Assembly: GCF_001634285.1 (NCBI RefSeq)
Contig: NZ_CP015438.1
Location: forward strand, 2,368,001-2,432,000
Length of the DNA: 64,000 nucleotides
Reading direction: 5' to 3'
Origin: Anoxybacillus amylolyticus
GTDB lineage: Bacteria > Bacillota > Bacilli > Bacillales > Anoxybacillaceae
The notes below the pieces were generated by a model. That model worked only from the letters and a program-made list of their open reading frames with translations, made no database searches and was not told where the DNA came from. Made by a program: the position numbers and the translations under genes. Below are positions 18,337-27,323 of the stretch, in pieces; position 1 is the first letter of the stretch; each line of letters opens with the position of its first letter.

Positions 18337-19842
18337 TTATTGAATAATACCAAGACGTATCGCTTTCGCAACCAATTCGGTACGGTTTTTCGCATTCAAT
18401 TTCTTCATAAGACTAGAAATATAATCTCTTACTGTAAATTCACTCAAATATAGTTGCGAAGCAGCTTCAGCAGTCGACGCGCCATCGGCAAGTAGCTTCA
18501 TGATTTCCATTTCCCGTGACGAAAAAGAAACAGCATGTACACCTAAAGATTGCTTTTGAACAGGCGCCTCTATAAACCGCAACAACAATTCCCCCGCGCT
18601 TTGCCCAAATTTCATCAAGGCCGGAAATAAGCTGCGATCAACTGCAAAATGTTTACCAGCTCCTTGATCTAATACAATCCCCCCTATAATTTTTCCCTCA
18701 GTTGGCACATAGACAGGGACAATAACAAGAGACGCAATCCCAAATTTTTTTGTGTAATTTTCCGGAAATTCCTTATTCGCAAACGGAACATAAATGGGCT
18801 GAAAATGTTTCATATCATGATGTTGCGATTTCAACTTCCCGATGCTTTCGTTTACAATCGGAATATTTGCAATTTCATCGGTAATCGCTTGAATTTCTTC
18901 ATTGTTTAGTCGATACCCATATAAACCAACAATTTTACTTTCCATATCGGAAAGTTGGAAAAGGGCGCAACGCTCAAATGGTAAAAAATATCCAAATCCA
19001 AAACAAATATTTTCCATCGCTTCTTGAAAATTTTGTGAACGAATAATCCATTCGTTAAATAAAATAACTGCATCTTTCCAACGATTTTCTTTCCATCGAC
19101 GAAACGTTTTCTCTTCTTCTTCTTGAAACGCACGGAATAAATGAACACTAACGGTCAACCGCTCCGCGACTTGCTTATCTTCTGTCCCAAACAAAAGCAA
19201 TTCGTTTTTCCACGGAACAGGAAGATGAGAACTCCCTAATACACTCACAATTTCATCCCAAGAACAAAACACAGCATTTTCACCGGAAATATTTTTATAC
19301 GGATGAACGCCAATAATTTTTTTTATAGAAAACCCTTCTTTTGTTTCTTCGATTCTCGCAATCCATTGGGTTGGTAGGTTAGGGTTACTTAATAGCCGCT
19401 CACACACATCGTCTATTTGTATTTCTTGACGATACAAATAAAGCATCGACTCACTTATTTTTGAAAACAAATAGTGCACGGAAGGATGTAGTTTAGAGGA
19501 ATAGGCAATTCGCTTCTTCAAAACTTTATGAGCTGCATTTTCTAATAAGTTTAGATGAAAAATAACTAACTCTGGCTCCGGACATCGTTGGAACATTTCC
19601 ATCCACTCTGTTTGAATGGCTTGAATCACGTCATCGACATTCACACTCCCTATCTTGGAAAAAGTGAAGTGGCGCAATAAGCATTTTTTCACAAGCGCAA
19701 ATACATGTACCGGTTTTTCGTTTTGTTGGAGGAAATACAAAATGTGCTGCCATTCTTGCGAAAGATCTTCTTTATAAATGCTTAACAAATGAATGGCATT
19801 GTTTAAAAGATGGTTTAAATGTTCATGAAGTGTCCGAGACAC
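18337..19842 (-). CDS. LuxR-type transcriptional regulator with central GAF-like domain
   Basis: A 501-residue protein starting at a GTG with AGGGGGG upstream. The last 65 residues are a LuxR/GerE helix-turn-helix: SSREMEIMKLLADG, then STAEAASQLYLSEFTVRDY and NAKNRTELVAKAIRLGI. Residues about 265-415 look like a GAF sensor domain (ENICFGFGYFLPFERCALFQLS onwards, ending in FGQSAGELLLRF). The N-terminal half is not recognised. There is no membrane span and no receiver domain, so the input is probably a small molecule or partner protein. It diverges from the DUF6230-like operon across a 537-base gap rich in inverted repeats, which suggests it controls that operon. Ligand unknown. Confidence 0.8.
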   Translation of the reverse strand: MSRTLHEHLNHLLNNAIHLLSIYKEDLSQEWQHILYFLQQNEKPVHVFALVKKCLLRHFTFSKIGSVNVDDVIQAIQTEWMEMFQRCPEPELVIFHLNLLENAAHKVLKKRIAYSSKLHPSVHYLFSKISESMLYLYRQEIQIDDVCERLLSNPNLPTQWIARIEETKEGFSIKKIIGVHPYKNISGENAVFCSWDEIVSVLGSSHLPVPWKNELLLFGTEDKQVAERLTVSVHLFRAFQEEEEKTFRRWKENRWKDAVILFNEWIIRSQNFQEAMENICFGFGYFLPFERCALFQLSDMESKIVGLYGYRLNNEEIQAITDEIANIPIVNESIGKLKSQHHDMKHFQPIYVPFANKEFPENYTKKFGIASLVIVPVYVPTEGKIIGGIVLDQGAGKHFAVDRSLFPALMKFGQSAGELLLRFIEAPVQKQSLGVHAVSFSSREMEIMKLLADGASTAEAASQLYLSEFTVRDYISSLMKKLNAKNRTELVAKAIRLGIIQ

Positions 19843-19964
19843 CTTATCCCCCCTAAATTAAAATAAACGCCTGCTTTACTATTCACCGTACATCGTCCTA
19901 TCCCTTCTTTATGAAAAAAATATAGAATCCTATGGCTGAACACAAGATTTTCTGCCTTTTCCCT

Positions 19965-20100
19965 CGAACAAGAACGCCGGCGGGCAAATGACATTTGCCC
20001 TTCAAGCGTTCATTGTTGGAGGAGGGCATGCTAATACTCCCAGTCGGCAAAGTGCCGACAACAACAGAAAAGCTATAGAGCGATGTCAACTGGCTTTTAT
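19965..20100. other. unexplained structured segment with nested hairpins
   Basis: Three strong pairings nest here: GAACGC (19972-19977) with GCGTTC (20006-20011), enclosing the near-perfect palindrome at 19982-20000 (nine-base arms, one-base centre), and GTCGGCA (20043-20049) with TGCCGAC (20053-20059). TTGTTG (20013-20018) can also pair with CAACAA (20059-20064). It may be a leader of the regulator on the minus strand or a small RNA. It matches none of the riboswitch consensus patterns I know. A short minus-strand reading frame across it lacks a ribosome binding site. Confidence 0.5.
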
Positions 20101-20144
20101 TCGTTAATCAATACGCCTGATAAATGCACATTGAAATGTTACCA

Positions 20145-20182
20145 TTTTTCGACTGTCACGCGTCCGCGTGACAGTCGAAAAA
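20145..20182. repeat. perfect 18-base inverted repeat in divergent intergenic region
   Basis: TTTTTCGACTGTCACGCG (20145-20162) and its exact complement (20165-20182) are separated by two bases. The flanks are A/T, so it looks like a bidirectional terminator, yet no gene ends here: the neighbours diverge. It could end a small RNA, be a regulator binding site, or be a cruciform. Confidence 0.75.
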
Positions 20183-20309
20183 ATACGTTAAACTCCTCAG
20201 TTACATGTATATAGTTCGACTCATTTCTACAAGCTCCTTCCTTATTTTAATGAAAATCCTACAAATGTAGGGATTAACTTTTATAGGTAGATAGCATAAA
20301 ATTTTCAAC

Positions 20310-20355
20310 AAAATAAAGAAAACGTCCACTTTTCCGTAAGCGTTTTCTTTATTTT
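20310..20355 (+). promoter_or_regulatory. 15-base inverted repeat in the leader of the DUF6230-like gene (possible attenuator)
   Basis: AAAATAAAGAAAACG (20310-20324) pairs perfectly with 20341-20355 around a 16-base loop. The 3' arm is T-rich, so on the plus strand it could act as a terminator 15 bases before the ribosome binding site of the next gene, either as an attenuator or as the end of an upstream transcript. Confidence 0.5.
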
Positions 20356-20379
20356 GAATGTTACACAAAGGGGGAGTAA

Positions 20380-20964
20380 ATGGTGGCAGAAACAGTGATT
20401 GTCGGAGGGTATACGGTTAAAAGGAGGTTGTGGTTTGCACTGTTAGGCGGTTTTTTATTTTTAGGCATCCTTCTTTCGTTATTCGGGATGACAGGAATGG
20501 CCTATGCTGTTCCGCTGAGCGGGTTTGGAGAGTTTACCGTAAAATTTGACAAAATGGTCGGTACAGGCTTTAAGCTATACGGCGGAGCTGCAGATGGGGC
20601 AGAAACGAAAAACATCCCTGTTACTGTTAACGAAATTAATCATGCGACCATTACTGGATTAGAAATCTCCAAAACGATTCCTGCGCTTGGGATTCGGGTC
20701 GTGATTTCTTCTGATAAACCGGTCGAAATTGACGGCTTAATTCAAAAAGCAACGCTCATTAACGGTAGCGCACAATTCGGCAATTTAACGATGTCGGAAA
20801 ATTATGTTGGTGACATTCAAGATCCAGTCCAAAAAATCGTTCGGGAATTTACACAAAGTGCAGATAGCATTGTGATCGAAAATGGCGATTTAAAAACGCT
20901 CTACCTTTTCCAAAAAACTGTTTCCCTTCCAGGAATGAAAGTATCGTTTGAAAAACTAAATTAA
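20380..20964 (+). CDS. DUF6230-like membrane-anchored or secreted protein
   Basis: A 194-residue protein with one N-terminal hydrophobic helix (about residues 18-44) and a roughly 145-residue extracytoplasmic domain predicted to be beta-rich (GFGEFTVKFDKM, then ITGLEISKTI, and INGSAQFGNLTM). The pattern is that of the DUF6230 family, known mainly from Actinobacteria, where it travels with DUF6114; this comes from memory of the family, not a search. The start ATG follows AGGGGGAG closely; a GTG one codon later is equally possible. First gene of a probable operon with the next gene, 22 bases away. Confidence 0.7.
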   Translation: MVAETVIVGGYTVKRRLWFALLGGFLFLGILLSLFGMTGMAYAVPLSGFGEFTVKFDKMVGTGFKLYGGAADGAETKNIPVTVNEINHATITGLEISKTIPALGIRVVISSDKPVEIDGLIQKATLINGSAQFGNLTMSENYVGDIQDPVQKIVREFTQSADSIVIENGDLKTLYLFQKTVSLPGMKVSFEKLN

Positions 20965-20986
20965 ATTTTTGCGAGGATGATTAGAA

Positions 20987-21424
20987 ATGAACATGTTTTT
21001 TTCCAAACGAGAAGCGTTTAAAGAATGGAAAGCAAGACGCCCTTTTTGGGGAGCGACATTAACGATTTTGTCTGGTTTGGTTATATTATGGATTCCTATC
21101 CAGCTTTATGAAGTAGCCATCGTCCCAGGCAGCATTTTGTTTTCAGGGTTCTTTTTAGGTGGGCTTGTGTTCCTTTTAGGGGTTATGTCTTATGCCATGC
21201 CCAAATTATCAACTGTATTCGGGATTATCACTATTTTCTCTGCTGTTTTGTCGATCATGGGAGCGCTCGGTGGCTTTTTAGTGGGAACAATTTTAGGCAT
21301 TATCGGCGGAGCGTTATGTATTGCGTGGAAACCCGAGTTAGCAGTGGTAGAAACAAGCCACCTCGATCTGAACAACGACCATTCAGTAGAAAACGAGATT
21401 GCATCTGGAATTATGGAGTCTTGA
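20987..21424 (+). CDS. DUF6114-like four-helix membrane protein
   Basis: A 145-residue protein with a short charged N-terminus (FKEWKARRPFWGA) and four hydrophobic helices (about residues 21-42, 47-69, 73-90, 92-113), then an acidic cytoplasmic-looking tail. Topology and the RPFWGA opening resemble DUF6114 proteins. It sits 22 bases after the DUF6230-like gene with a GCGAGGATG-type site. Co-occurrence of both families suggests they form one membrane complex; the function is unknown. Confidence 0.7.
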   Translation: MNMFFSKREAFKEWKARRPFWGATLTILSGLVILWIPIQLYEVAIVPGSILFSGFFLGGLVFLLGVMSYAMPKLSTVFGIITIFSAVLSIMGALGGFLVGTILGIIGGALCIAWKPELAVVETSHLDLNNDHSVENEIASGIMES

Positions 21425-21478
21425 GCTGGGTATTTCCTTCTCGTTATGGAAAACGATTATTTTCATAGTCCATTTGCT

Positions 21479-21518
21479 AAGAGCCAACTCCCTTGAAAAT
21501 AGGGGAGGCTCTTTTTTT
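21479..21518 (+). terminator. intrinsic terminator after the DUF6114-like gene
   Basis: AGAGCC plus CTCCC pair with GGGGAG plus GCTCT around a loop, followed by a run of seven T. It separates the first two genes from the third exported protein. Confidence 0.85.
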
Positions 21519-21556
21519 AAAAGACAAGCCTATCACAGATAGAAAAGGTGGTTGCA

Positions 21557-22195
21557 TTGATTAATAGGCGCTTTATCGTTATCATTTTTCTTATTTTTAC
21601 TAGCGGGGTTTTATTTGTTCGACAAGGGAGTGCTACTACTCCTACGGTTGTCGGTTTTGTCATCGAAGCAACTCAGCTAGAAGGGACGCTGAAATCTGTT
21701 TCGCTTGGGACAGGCGATACGGCGGAACAACCAAACACTCCAATACTGTCACTTTCGCTCGAACAGATAGTGGCAAATGGACTCACGATTCGTAAAATTG
21801 TTCGTACTCCATCTGGAAATATAACCGTCCGTATGACTTCGTCCGACGTTGCTACCTTTCGACAACTAACGGTACAACTATCTAACGCACAATTTAGTGA
21901 AGTATATCAACCAACGGATGGAAAGATTGGGTTTAAGCAATTAAAAATGCTCGCTCACCGCATCGTTTCTGATGATGTCAAACTGCCGCAACTGCTTATC
22001 ACCCTAGAAAGTGGAGGAGAGGCAGAAATAACTCCCGCCAATGAGGAAGCGTTAGCACAAATGAAAAAAACCCTCGAAACGCTTATAAATAACACGTCGC
22101 AAGTAAGTGAGCCAACCCAAACAGAACACCAGCCGTCTACCGCTGGACAACCAAATGACCAACCAACAGGCGAAAAAGCGGATGCGACAAACTAA
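21557..22195 (+). CDS. secreted protein distantly resembling the DUF6230-like protein
   Basis: About 212 residues beginning at a TTG five bases after AAGGTGG; a GTG inside that site is possible but unlikely. A signal peptide or anchor (residues 1-27) precedes a domain in which SLEQIVANGLTIRKI, then NITVRMTSSDV and LTVQLSNAQFSEV run parallel to ITGLEISKTI, GIRVVISSDKPV and ATLINGSAQFGNL of the protein encoded at 20380. I read it as a diverged relative. The last 35 residues are Thr/Gln/Pro-rich and probably disordered. It comes after a terminator, so it needs its own promoter or readthrough. Confidence 0.65.
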   Translation: MINRRFIVIIFLIFTSGVLFVRQGSATTPTVVGFVIEATQLEGTLKSVSLGTGDTAEQPNTPILSLSLEQIVANGLTIRKIVRTPSGNITVRMTSSDVATFRQLTVQLSNAQFSEVYQPTDGKIGFKQLKMLAHRIVSDDVKLPQLLITLESGGEAEITPANEEALAQMKKTLETLINNTSQVSEPTQTEHQPSTAGQPNDQPTGEKADATN

Positions 22196-22219
22196 GCGCT
22201 CCGCTTTTCCAACATCCCT

Positions 22220-22711
22220 TTACTTCGACTGCATCATTTTTGTCCGGTAGTCTGTTTCATAAAATTCGAGTTCTTCACGCATCGCTTGGAAGCTTCTTTC
22301 TAGTGAGGAAAGAAGCGCTTTGAGCGATGGCGGCGGCGTTTGCCGGAATTTAATTGAATTTCGCCCTGTATAGGCAGAACGGCTGTCTTCATACCAAGCA
22401 TCGTTTTTCGGCGCAAAAAATTCGGCAATACACGAATGATAAATACGGTAGAGCGCTTTTTCAGCAGCCGCTTTGCGGAACGGCTCATCTTTTAAAACAA
22501 CGCGACACGCTTCTAGCCCTTCTTCACAATAAACGACTAAGCGGCGCAAGTTGAGCAATAGCTGCTCATAGTACGCCTTATCCCCATCTTCTTGTTCCGC
22601 AAGCAACCCTGTAAGCGTCGTTTCGTTCAAATAGTTCGTCATCGCTCGAACGGTATGCTGCAAAAACGTCTCGACTTGTTTCGTTTGATTCATGACGATT
22701 GCATTTGCCAT
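22220..22711 (-). CDS. ypuI: YpuI family protein (DUF3907)
   Basis: A 163-residue soluble, mostly helical protein matching B. subtilis YpuI in composition, length and position beside scpB. The conserved central part (DEPFRKAAAEKALYRIYH, then SIKFRQTPP) is intact. Its role is not established. It follows the unknown gene at 22729 by about 17 bases. Confidence 0.8.
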   Translation of the reverse strand: MANAIVMNQTKQVETFLQHTVRAMTNYLNETTLTGLLAEQEDGDKAYYEQLLLNLRRLVVYCEEGLEACRVVLKDEPFRKAAAEKALYRIYHSCIAEFFAPKNDAWYEDSRSAYTGRNSIKFRQTPPPSLKALLSSLERSFQAMREELEFYETDYRTKMMQSK

Positions 22712-22728
22712 AAAAATCCCCCCATAAT

Positions 22729-23148
22729 TTAGGATGGTTGTACGATAAATAAAAGCGGCGACAAAAGCTCATATTCGCCTGTTGCTTCTAACGCGGAAAA
22801 TATTTCTGGTAGCTTCGCAAAATCAATATGCTCAAAATAGCGGCGAAATTCCTGTTCATCGCTCACATACACGCGTTTGCGGTGGCGAAAGCTCGGATTT
22901 TTCAACAAACAAACGAGCGCCACTATGTCTTTAAACGACACGTCGCGTCCATTTACGGTGAAAATTGGGCTTTGTGCATACGGAGTAAACGTCGGGAAGA
23001 GTTCATCAAAATAGCGGACGTACAAGACGTGCAACGTCTTTTCCTCTCCATCTTCGACAAACGTCACCTCCGAGCGATTAAAAAAATCTTCGGATGTGTT
23101 CGGTTGTGCTTTTTCGAGTTCGTATCCATAACAGCGGCGAATTCGCAT
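22729..23148 (-). CDS. hypothetical protein
   Basis: A 139-residue soluble protein starting MRIRRCYGYELEKA, with two aromatic-rich stretches (YVRYFDELFPTF, EFRRYFEHIDF). No membrane span, signal or known motif seen. It lies between scpB and ypuI on the same strand with short gaps, so it is probably co-transcribed with them. B. subtilis has no gene here as far as I recall. Base composition resembles the neighbours. Confidence 0.65.
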   Translation of the reverse strand: MRIRRCYGYELEKAQPNTSEDFFNRSEVTFVEDGEEKTLHVLYVRYFDELFPTFTPYAQSPIFTVNGRDVSFKDIVALVCLLKNPSFRHRKRVYVSDEQEFRRYFEHIDFAKLPEIFSALEATGEYELLSPLLFIVQPS

Positions 23149-23198
23149 ACGTAAGCCTCCCTATATGCAAAAGAGAAAATTTGGTTACTTTTATCTTA

Positions 23199-23783
23199 TC
23201 ATACTCCCGCGCTATTGTTTAATGTTTCTGCGAATTTTTCGAAGAATAAATCAGCTTCTTGTTCATCTTGTTCTTCTTGCAGCTCTGGAAGCGGCGGCAG
23301 TTCTTCCAACGTTTTTAATCCGAAATAATCTAAGAACTCTTTTGTCGTCCCGTATAAAATCGGCCGCCCTGTTCCTTCCGCCCGTCCGACTTCTTTCACT
23401 AGCGCTTTTGCCACCAGCGTCTGCAGCGGCTTATCACTTTTGACTCCGCGAATTTCCTCAATTTCCGCCCTTGTAATCGGCTGGCGGTACGCGATAATCG
23501 CAAGCGTCTCAAGCGCCGCCTGCGACAGCGAAGAAGCTCCTGGGGACTCGACAAGCTTTTTTAAATACGGGGCGTGTTCTTTTTTCGTCGTCAGCTGAAA
23601 TACTCCTGCAAGCTCTACAAGCTGAATACCACGGCTCGGCGCATCATACTCTTTTTTCAGTGCTGTCAAAACGTCGAGCGCCACTTCTTCTGACACATCA
23701 AGCACCGTAGCAATTTGCTTTAGCGACAATCCTTCATCGCCAGCCGCAAATAATAGCCCTTCGACAATCGCTTTATACTCCAT
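23199..23783 (-). CDS. scpB: segregation and condensation protein B
   Basis: About 194 residues with the two winged-helix domains of ScpB ([18 protein letters not shown] opening, [20 protein letters not shown] mid-protein, split by eye). It forms the SMC-ScpA-ScpB condensin that compacts and segregates the nucleoid. The ATG at 23783 has GGAGGAGG upstream and overlaps the scpA stop by 11 bases. Confidence 0.95.
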   Translation of the reverse strand: MEYKAIVEGLLFAAGDEGLSLKQIATVLDVSEEVALDVLTALKKEYDAPSRGIQLVELAGVFQLTTKKEHAPYLKKLVESPGASSLSQAALETLAIIAYRQPITRAEIEEIRGVKSDKPLQTLVAKALVKEVGRAEGTGRPILYGTTKEFLDYFGLKTLEELPPLPELQEEQDEQEADLFFEKFAETLNNSAGV

Positions 23784-24519
23784 GTTCCTCCTCCTTGCAT
23801 ACAACAAAAATATCAGCAAAATTTCGTTCTTGCTCAATCGTCACTAAATTTTTCTTCATTAGTTCTAAAAGCGCTAAAAACGTAACGACAACGTATTCAC
23901 GATCGTAGTACGGAAATAAGTCAAAAAAGTTTTTCCGCTTTTTCGTTTTTCGCAACTCCGTTAAAATTTCTTCCATTCTCCGGTCAATCGGAATTTCTTG
24001 CCGCGTTACTTTCGTATGCAGCGGTTTTTGCAATTTTTTGCGACGCAACAGTTTCGACAATGCCAGCAGCATATCGTATACGTTTACCTCTAACGGCCGC
24101 TTCTCGATTTCTTCCGCTGCATACATACTTAAATCGCTCGGCGGCTTTGTAAACAACAGCGCCCGCTCCTCCTCGCGCTTTTTCAGTTCCTGTGCTGCTT
24201 CTTTATATTTTTTATACTCTAGCAATCGATGCATCAATTGTTCGCGCGGGTCTTCTTCTTCTATTTCCCCGTCGAACAACTCTTCTTCATGTTTTGGAAG
24301 CAGCATTTTGCTTTTCATCGCCAAAAGCGTTGCCGCCATCACTAAATATTCGCTCGCGACATCTAGCTGCAACTCTTGCATCGCATGAATATACGCCATA
24401 TATTGTTCCGTAATTTCCGCAACGGGAATATTATAAATATCAATTTCATATCGGTTGATTAAATGCAACAACAAATCAAGCGGACCTTCAAACGCTTCAA
24501 TTTTTACTTTATATTGCAC
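23773..24519 (-). CDS. scpA: segregation and condensation protein A
   Basis: A 248-residue kleisin. The N-terminal motif [19 protein letters not shown] binds the SMC neck and the C-terminal winged helix ([17 protein letters not shown]) binds the SMC head. It bridges SMC heads together with ScpB. Overlap with scpB indicates coupled synthesis. Confidence 0.95.
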   Translation of the reverse strand: MQYKVKIEAFEGPLDLLLHLINRYEIDIYNIPVAEITEQYMAYIHAMQELQLDVASEYLVMAATLLAMKSKMLLPKHEEELFDGEIEEEDPREQLMHRLLEYKKYKEAAQELKKREEERALLFTKPPSDLSMYAAEEIEKRPLEVNVYDMLLALSKLLRRKKLQKPLHTKVTRQEIPIDRRMEEILTELRKTKKRKNFFDLFPYYDREYVVVTFLALLELMKKNLVTIEQERNFADIFVVCKEEEHGV

Positions 24520-24636
24520 ACATATCCCACCTTCTCGACACTATCACTAGTATAAGTGACATTTACGCGTTGTCCAAGCAAATTTTTCCCGCTTTTATGA
24601 TACAATGCAGCTATGATAAGAAAGAAGGTGAAAACA

Positions 24637-25126
24637 TTGTATCCAACTGCTTATATCAAGTATTTATTTCATTTTCATACCGACCGCGACTATTTTGAAT
24701 GCCATGAACTATTAGAAGAACATTGGAAACAAGATGAAAAAAAACACGTGTGGGCATTGCTTATTCAAATCGCCGTTGCGCTTTATCACCATCGGCGCGG
24801 TAACGTTTCTGGGGCAAAACGAATGATGCAAAAAGCGAGCACGTTGCTTGAACAAAGAAAAGACGCGATTCGGAAGCTCGGGCTTGACGAGGAAGAACTT
24901 GCGGTGCTTTTAAAGCAGTATGTCAAGCAAATCGACGAAGGAAAGCCGTACGAGAGCATTATGTTGCCGATCAAGGACGAAACGCTCTTACAAACATGCC
25001 TTGCCCTCTGTAAACAAAAAGGCGTCGTATGGGGGCAAAAAAGCGATATGACAAATGAATTTTTGCTGCATAAACATACGTTGCGCGACCGTTCAGACGT
25101 CATCGCCGCACGAGCAGCAAAAAAGA

Positions 25127-25143
<17 letters not shown>
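24637..25143 (+). CDS. ypuF: DUF309 family protein YpuF
   Basis: About 168 residues of the DUF309 family, recognised by RDYFECHELLEEHWK near the N-terminus and an all-helical composition. The TTG at 24637 is taken as start because AAGGTG lies six bases upstream and the family begins with YP-[AE]YI. It is divergent from scpAB and convergent with ribT. Role unknown. Confidence 0.85.
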
Positions 25144-25596
<453 letters not shown>

Positions 25597-25600
25597 CTAT

Positions 25601-26065
25601 TTATGTGAAAGAACGAAGAAGATTGGCCATTTCGATGGCGCCAACGGCTGCCTCCCAACCTTTGTTTCCTGCTTTTGTTCCAGCACGCTCAATCGCCTGC
25701 TCGATCGTGTCGGTCGTTAGCACCCCGAAAATGACCGGCGTTCCCGTAGATAGCGACGCATGGGCAACGCCTTTTGCCACTTCATTGCACACATAATCAT
25801 AATGGCTCGTTGCGCCGCGAATGACCGTACCGAGCGCAATGACCGCATCGTATTGTTTCGATTCCGCCATTTTTTTGGCGACAAGCGGGATTTCAAACGC
25901 CCCTGGCACCCATGCGACCATCACATCGTTTTCTTCTACACCGTGGCGTTTCAATCCGTCTAATGCTCCCGATAACAGCTTGCTTGTAATAAATTCATTA
26001 AATCGCGAAACAACGATTCCTACTTTTAATCCAGTACCAACTAAATTTCCTTCCATTACTCTCAT
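25601..26065 (-). CDS. ribH: 6,7-dimethyl-8-ribityllumazine synthase
   Basis: A 154-residue lumazine synthase that condenses the pyrimidine from RibD/RibA with 3,4-dihydroxy-2-butanone 4-phosphate. Conserved: [10 protein letters not shown] near the N-terminus, [10 protein letters not shown], and [14 protein letters not shown] holding the catalytic His. AGGAGGAA precedes the ATG by five bases. Confidence 0.96.
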   Translation of the reverse strand: MRVMEGNLVGTGLKVGIVVSRFNEFITSKLLSGALDGLKRHGVEENDVMVAWVPGAFEIPLVAKKMAESKQYDAVIALGTVIRGATSHYDYVCNEVAKGVAHASLSTGTPVIFGVLTTDTIEQAIERAGTKAGNKGWEAAVGAIEMANLLRSFT

Positions 26066-26084
26066 AGTTCTTCCTCCTACGTCA

Positions 26085-27278
26085 TTAAAAATGTAGCATA
26101 TGCCCTAATTTTTCGTATTTCGTTTTTAAATATTGTTCGTTTTCTTTTTTCGCTGGCATTTGCAGCGGAACGCGCTCAACGACTTCTAAATCATATCCTT
26201 TTAAGCCAGCAATTTTGCGCGGATTGTTCGTCAAGAGGCGCATTTTCGTCACGCCTAAATCTTTTAAAATTTGCGCGCCAATCCCATAGTCGCGCAAATC
26301 GGCCGGAAAGCCAAGCTTTTCATTCGCTTCGACTGTATCGTAGCCTTGTTCTTGCAATTTATACGCCCGCAATTTGTTCAATAAGCCAATGCCGCGACCT
26401 TCCTGGCGCATGTAAAGCAAAATGCCGCGACCTTCTTCTTCAATTTGCCGCAACGCCGCATGAAGCTGTGGACCGCAATCGCAACGATACGAACCGAACA
26501 CATCCCCTGTTAAGCACTCCGAATGAACGCGAACGAGAATCGGCTCATCGGGAATAACTTCACCTTTGACGAGCGCGACATGCTCCTTTCCGTCGACGGA
26601 ATTCGTATAGCCAATTGCTTTAAATTCCCCAAACTCCGTCGGCAACGTAATTTCGACTTCACGTTTGACGAGTTTTTCTTTTCGATTTCGGTATTGAATT
26701 AAATCTTTAATCGTAATCATTTTTAAGCCAAATTCGTCCGCGATTTTTCGCAAGTCGGGCACGCGCGCCATCGTCCCGTCTTCTTTAATAATTTCACAAA
26801 TAACACCCGCTGGCTTTGCCCCACATAACCGCGCCAAGTCCACTGCTGCTTCCGTATGCCCTGCGCGGCGCAATACCCCACCTTTTTTCGCTACAAGCGG
26901 AAATACATGGCCAGGTCGTTTAAAATCGCTCGCTTTCGCATTCGGGTTCAACAGTTCTTGAATCGTTAGCGACCGCTCATGGGCGCTAATTCCGGTTGTC
27001 GTGGATTTATGATCGATGCTAACCGTAAACGCCGTTCCGTGCGGGTCGGTGTTATGATTGACCATCGGTGCTAAATCGAGCTTGTCCGCTAATTCTTCTG
27101 TAATCGGCACGCACACAAGCCCACGCCCGTACTTAATCATAAAATTAATGACTTCTGGCGTTGCTTTTTCAGCAAGTGCGACAAAATCCCCTTCGTTTTC
27201 CCGGTCTTCATCGTCGCAAACGATAACGACGTTTCCTTGCATTAACTCATAAATTGCTTCTTCAATTGTATGAAACAT
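26085..27278 (-). CDS. ribBA: 3,4-dihydroxy-2-butanone-4-phosphate synthase / GTP cyclohydrolase II
   Basis: A 397-residue bifunctional enzyme. Residues 1-200 form the butanone phosphate synthase ([25 protein letters not shown]). Residues 205-397 form GTP cyclohydrolase II, with zinc cysteines in [17 protein letters not shown] and the [10 protein letters not shown] loop. It supplies both precursors to RibH and RibD. A strong GGAGGGG site precedes the ATG. Confidence 0.96.
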   Translation of the reverse strand: MFHTIEEAIYELMQGNVVIVCDDEDRENEGDFVALAEKATPEVINFMIKYGRGLVCVPITEELADKLDLAPMVNHNTDPHGTAFTVSIDHKSTTTGISAHERSLTIQELLNPNAKASDFKRPGHVFPLVAKKGGVLRRAGHTEAAVDLARLCGAKPAGVICEIIKEDGTMARVPDLRKIADEFGLKMITIKDLIQYRNRKEKLVKREVEITLPTEFGEFKAIGYTNSVDGKEHVALVKGEVIPDEPILVRVHSECLTGDVFGSYRCDCGPQLHAALRQIEEEGRGILLYMRQEGRGIGLLNKLRAYKLQEQGYDTVEANEKLGFPADLRDYGIGAQILKDLGVTKMRLLTNNPRKIAGLKGYDLEVVERVPLQMPAKKENEQYLKTKYEKLGHMLHF

Positions 27279-27323
27279 AAAATCCCCTCCATCACGAACT
27301 TGCGCAAGGATTGTAACTGTTCC

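Noticed and set aside
19898-20089. 63-codon minus-strand frame in the divergent intergenic region
   Set aside because: No ribosome binding site, unconvincing composition, and it coincides with nested hairpins; the structure explains the region better.
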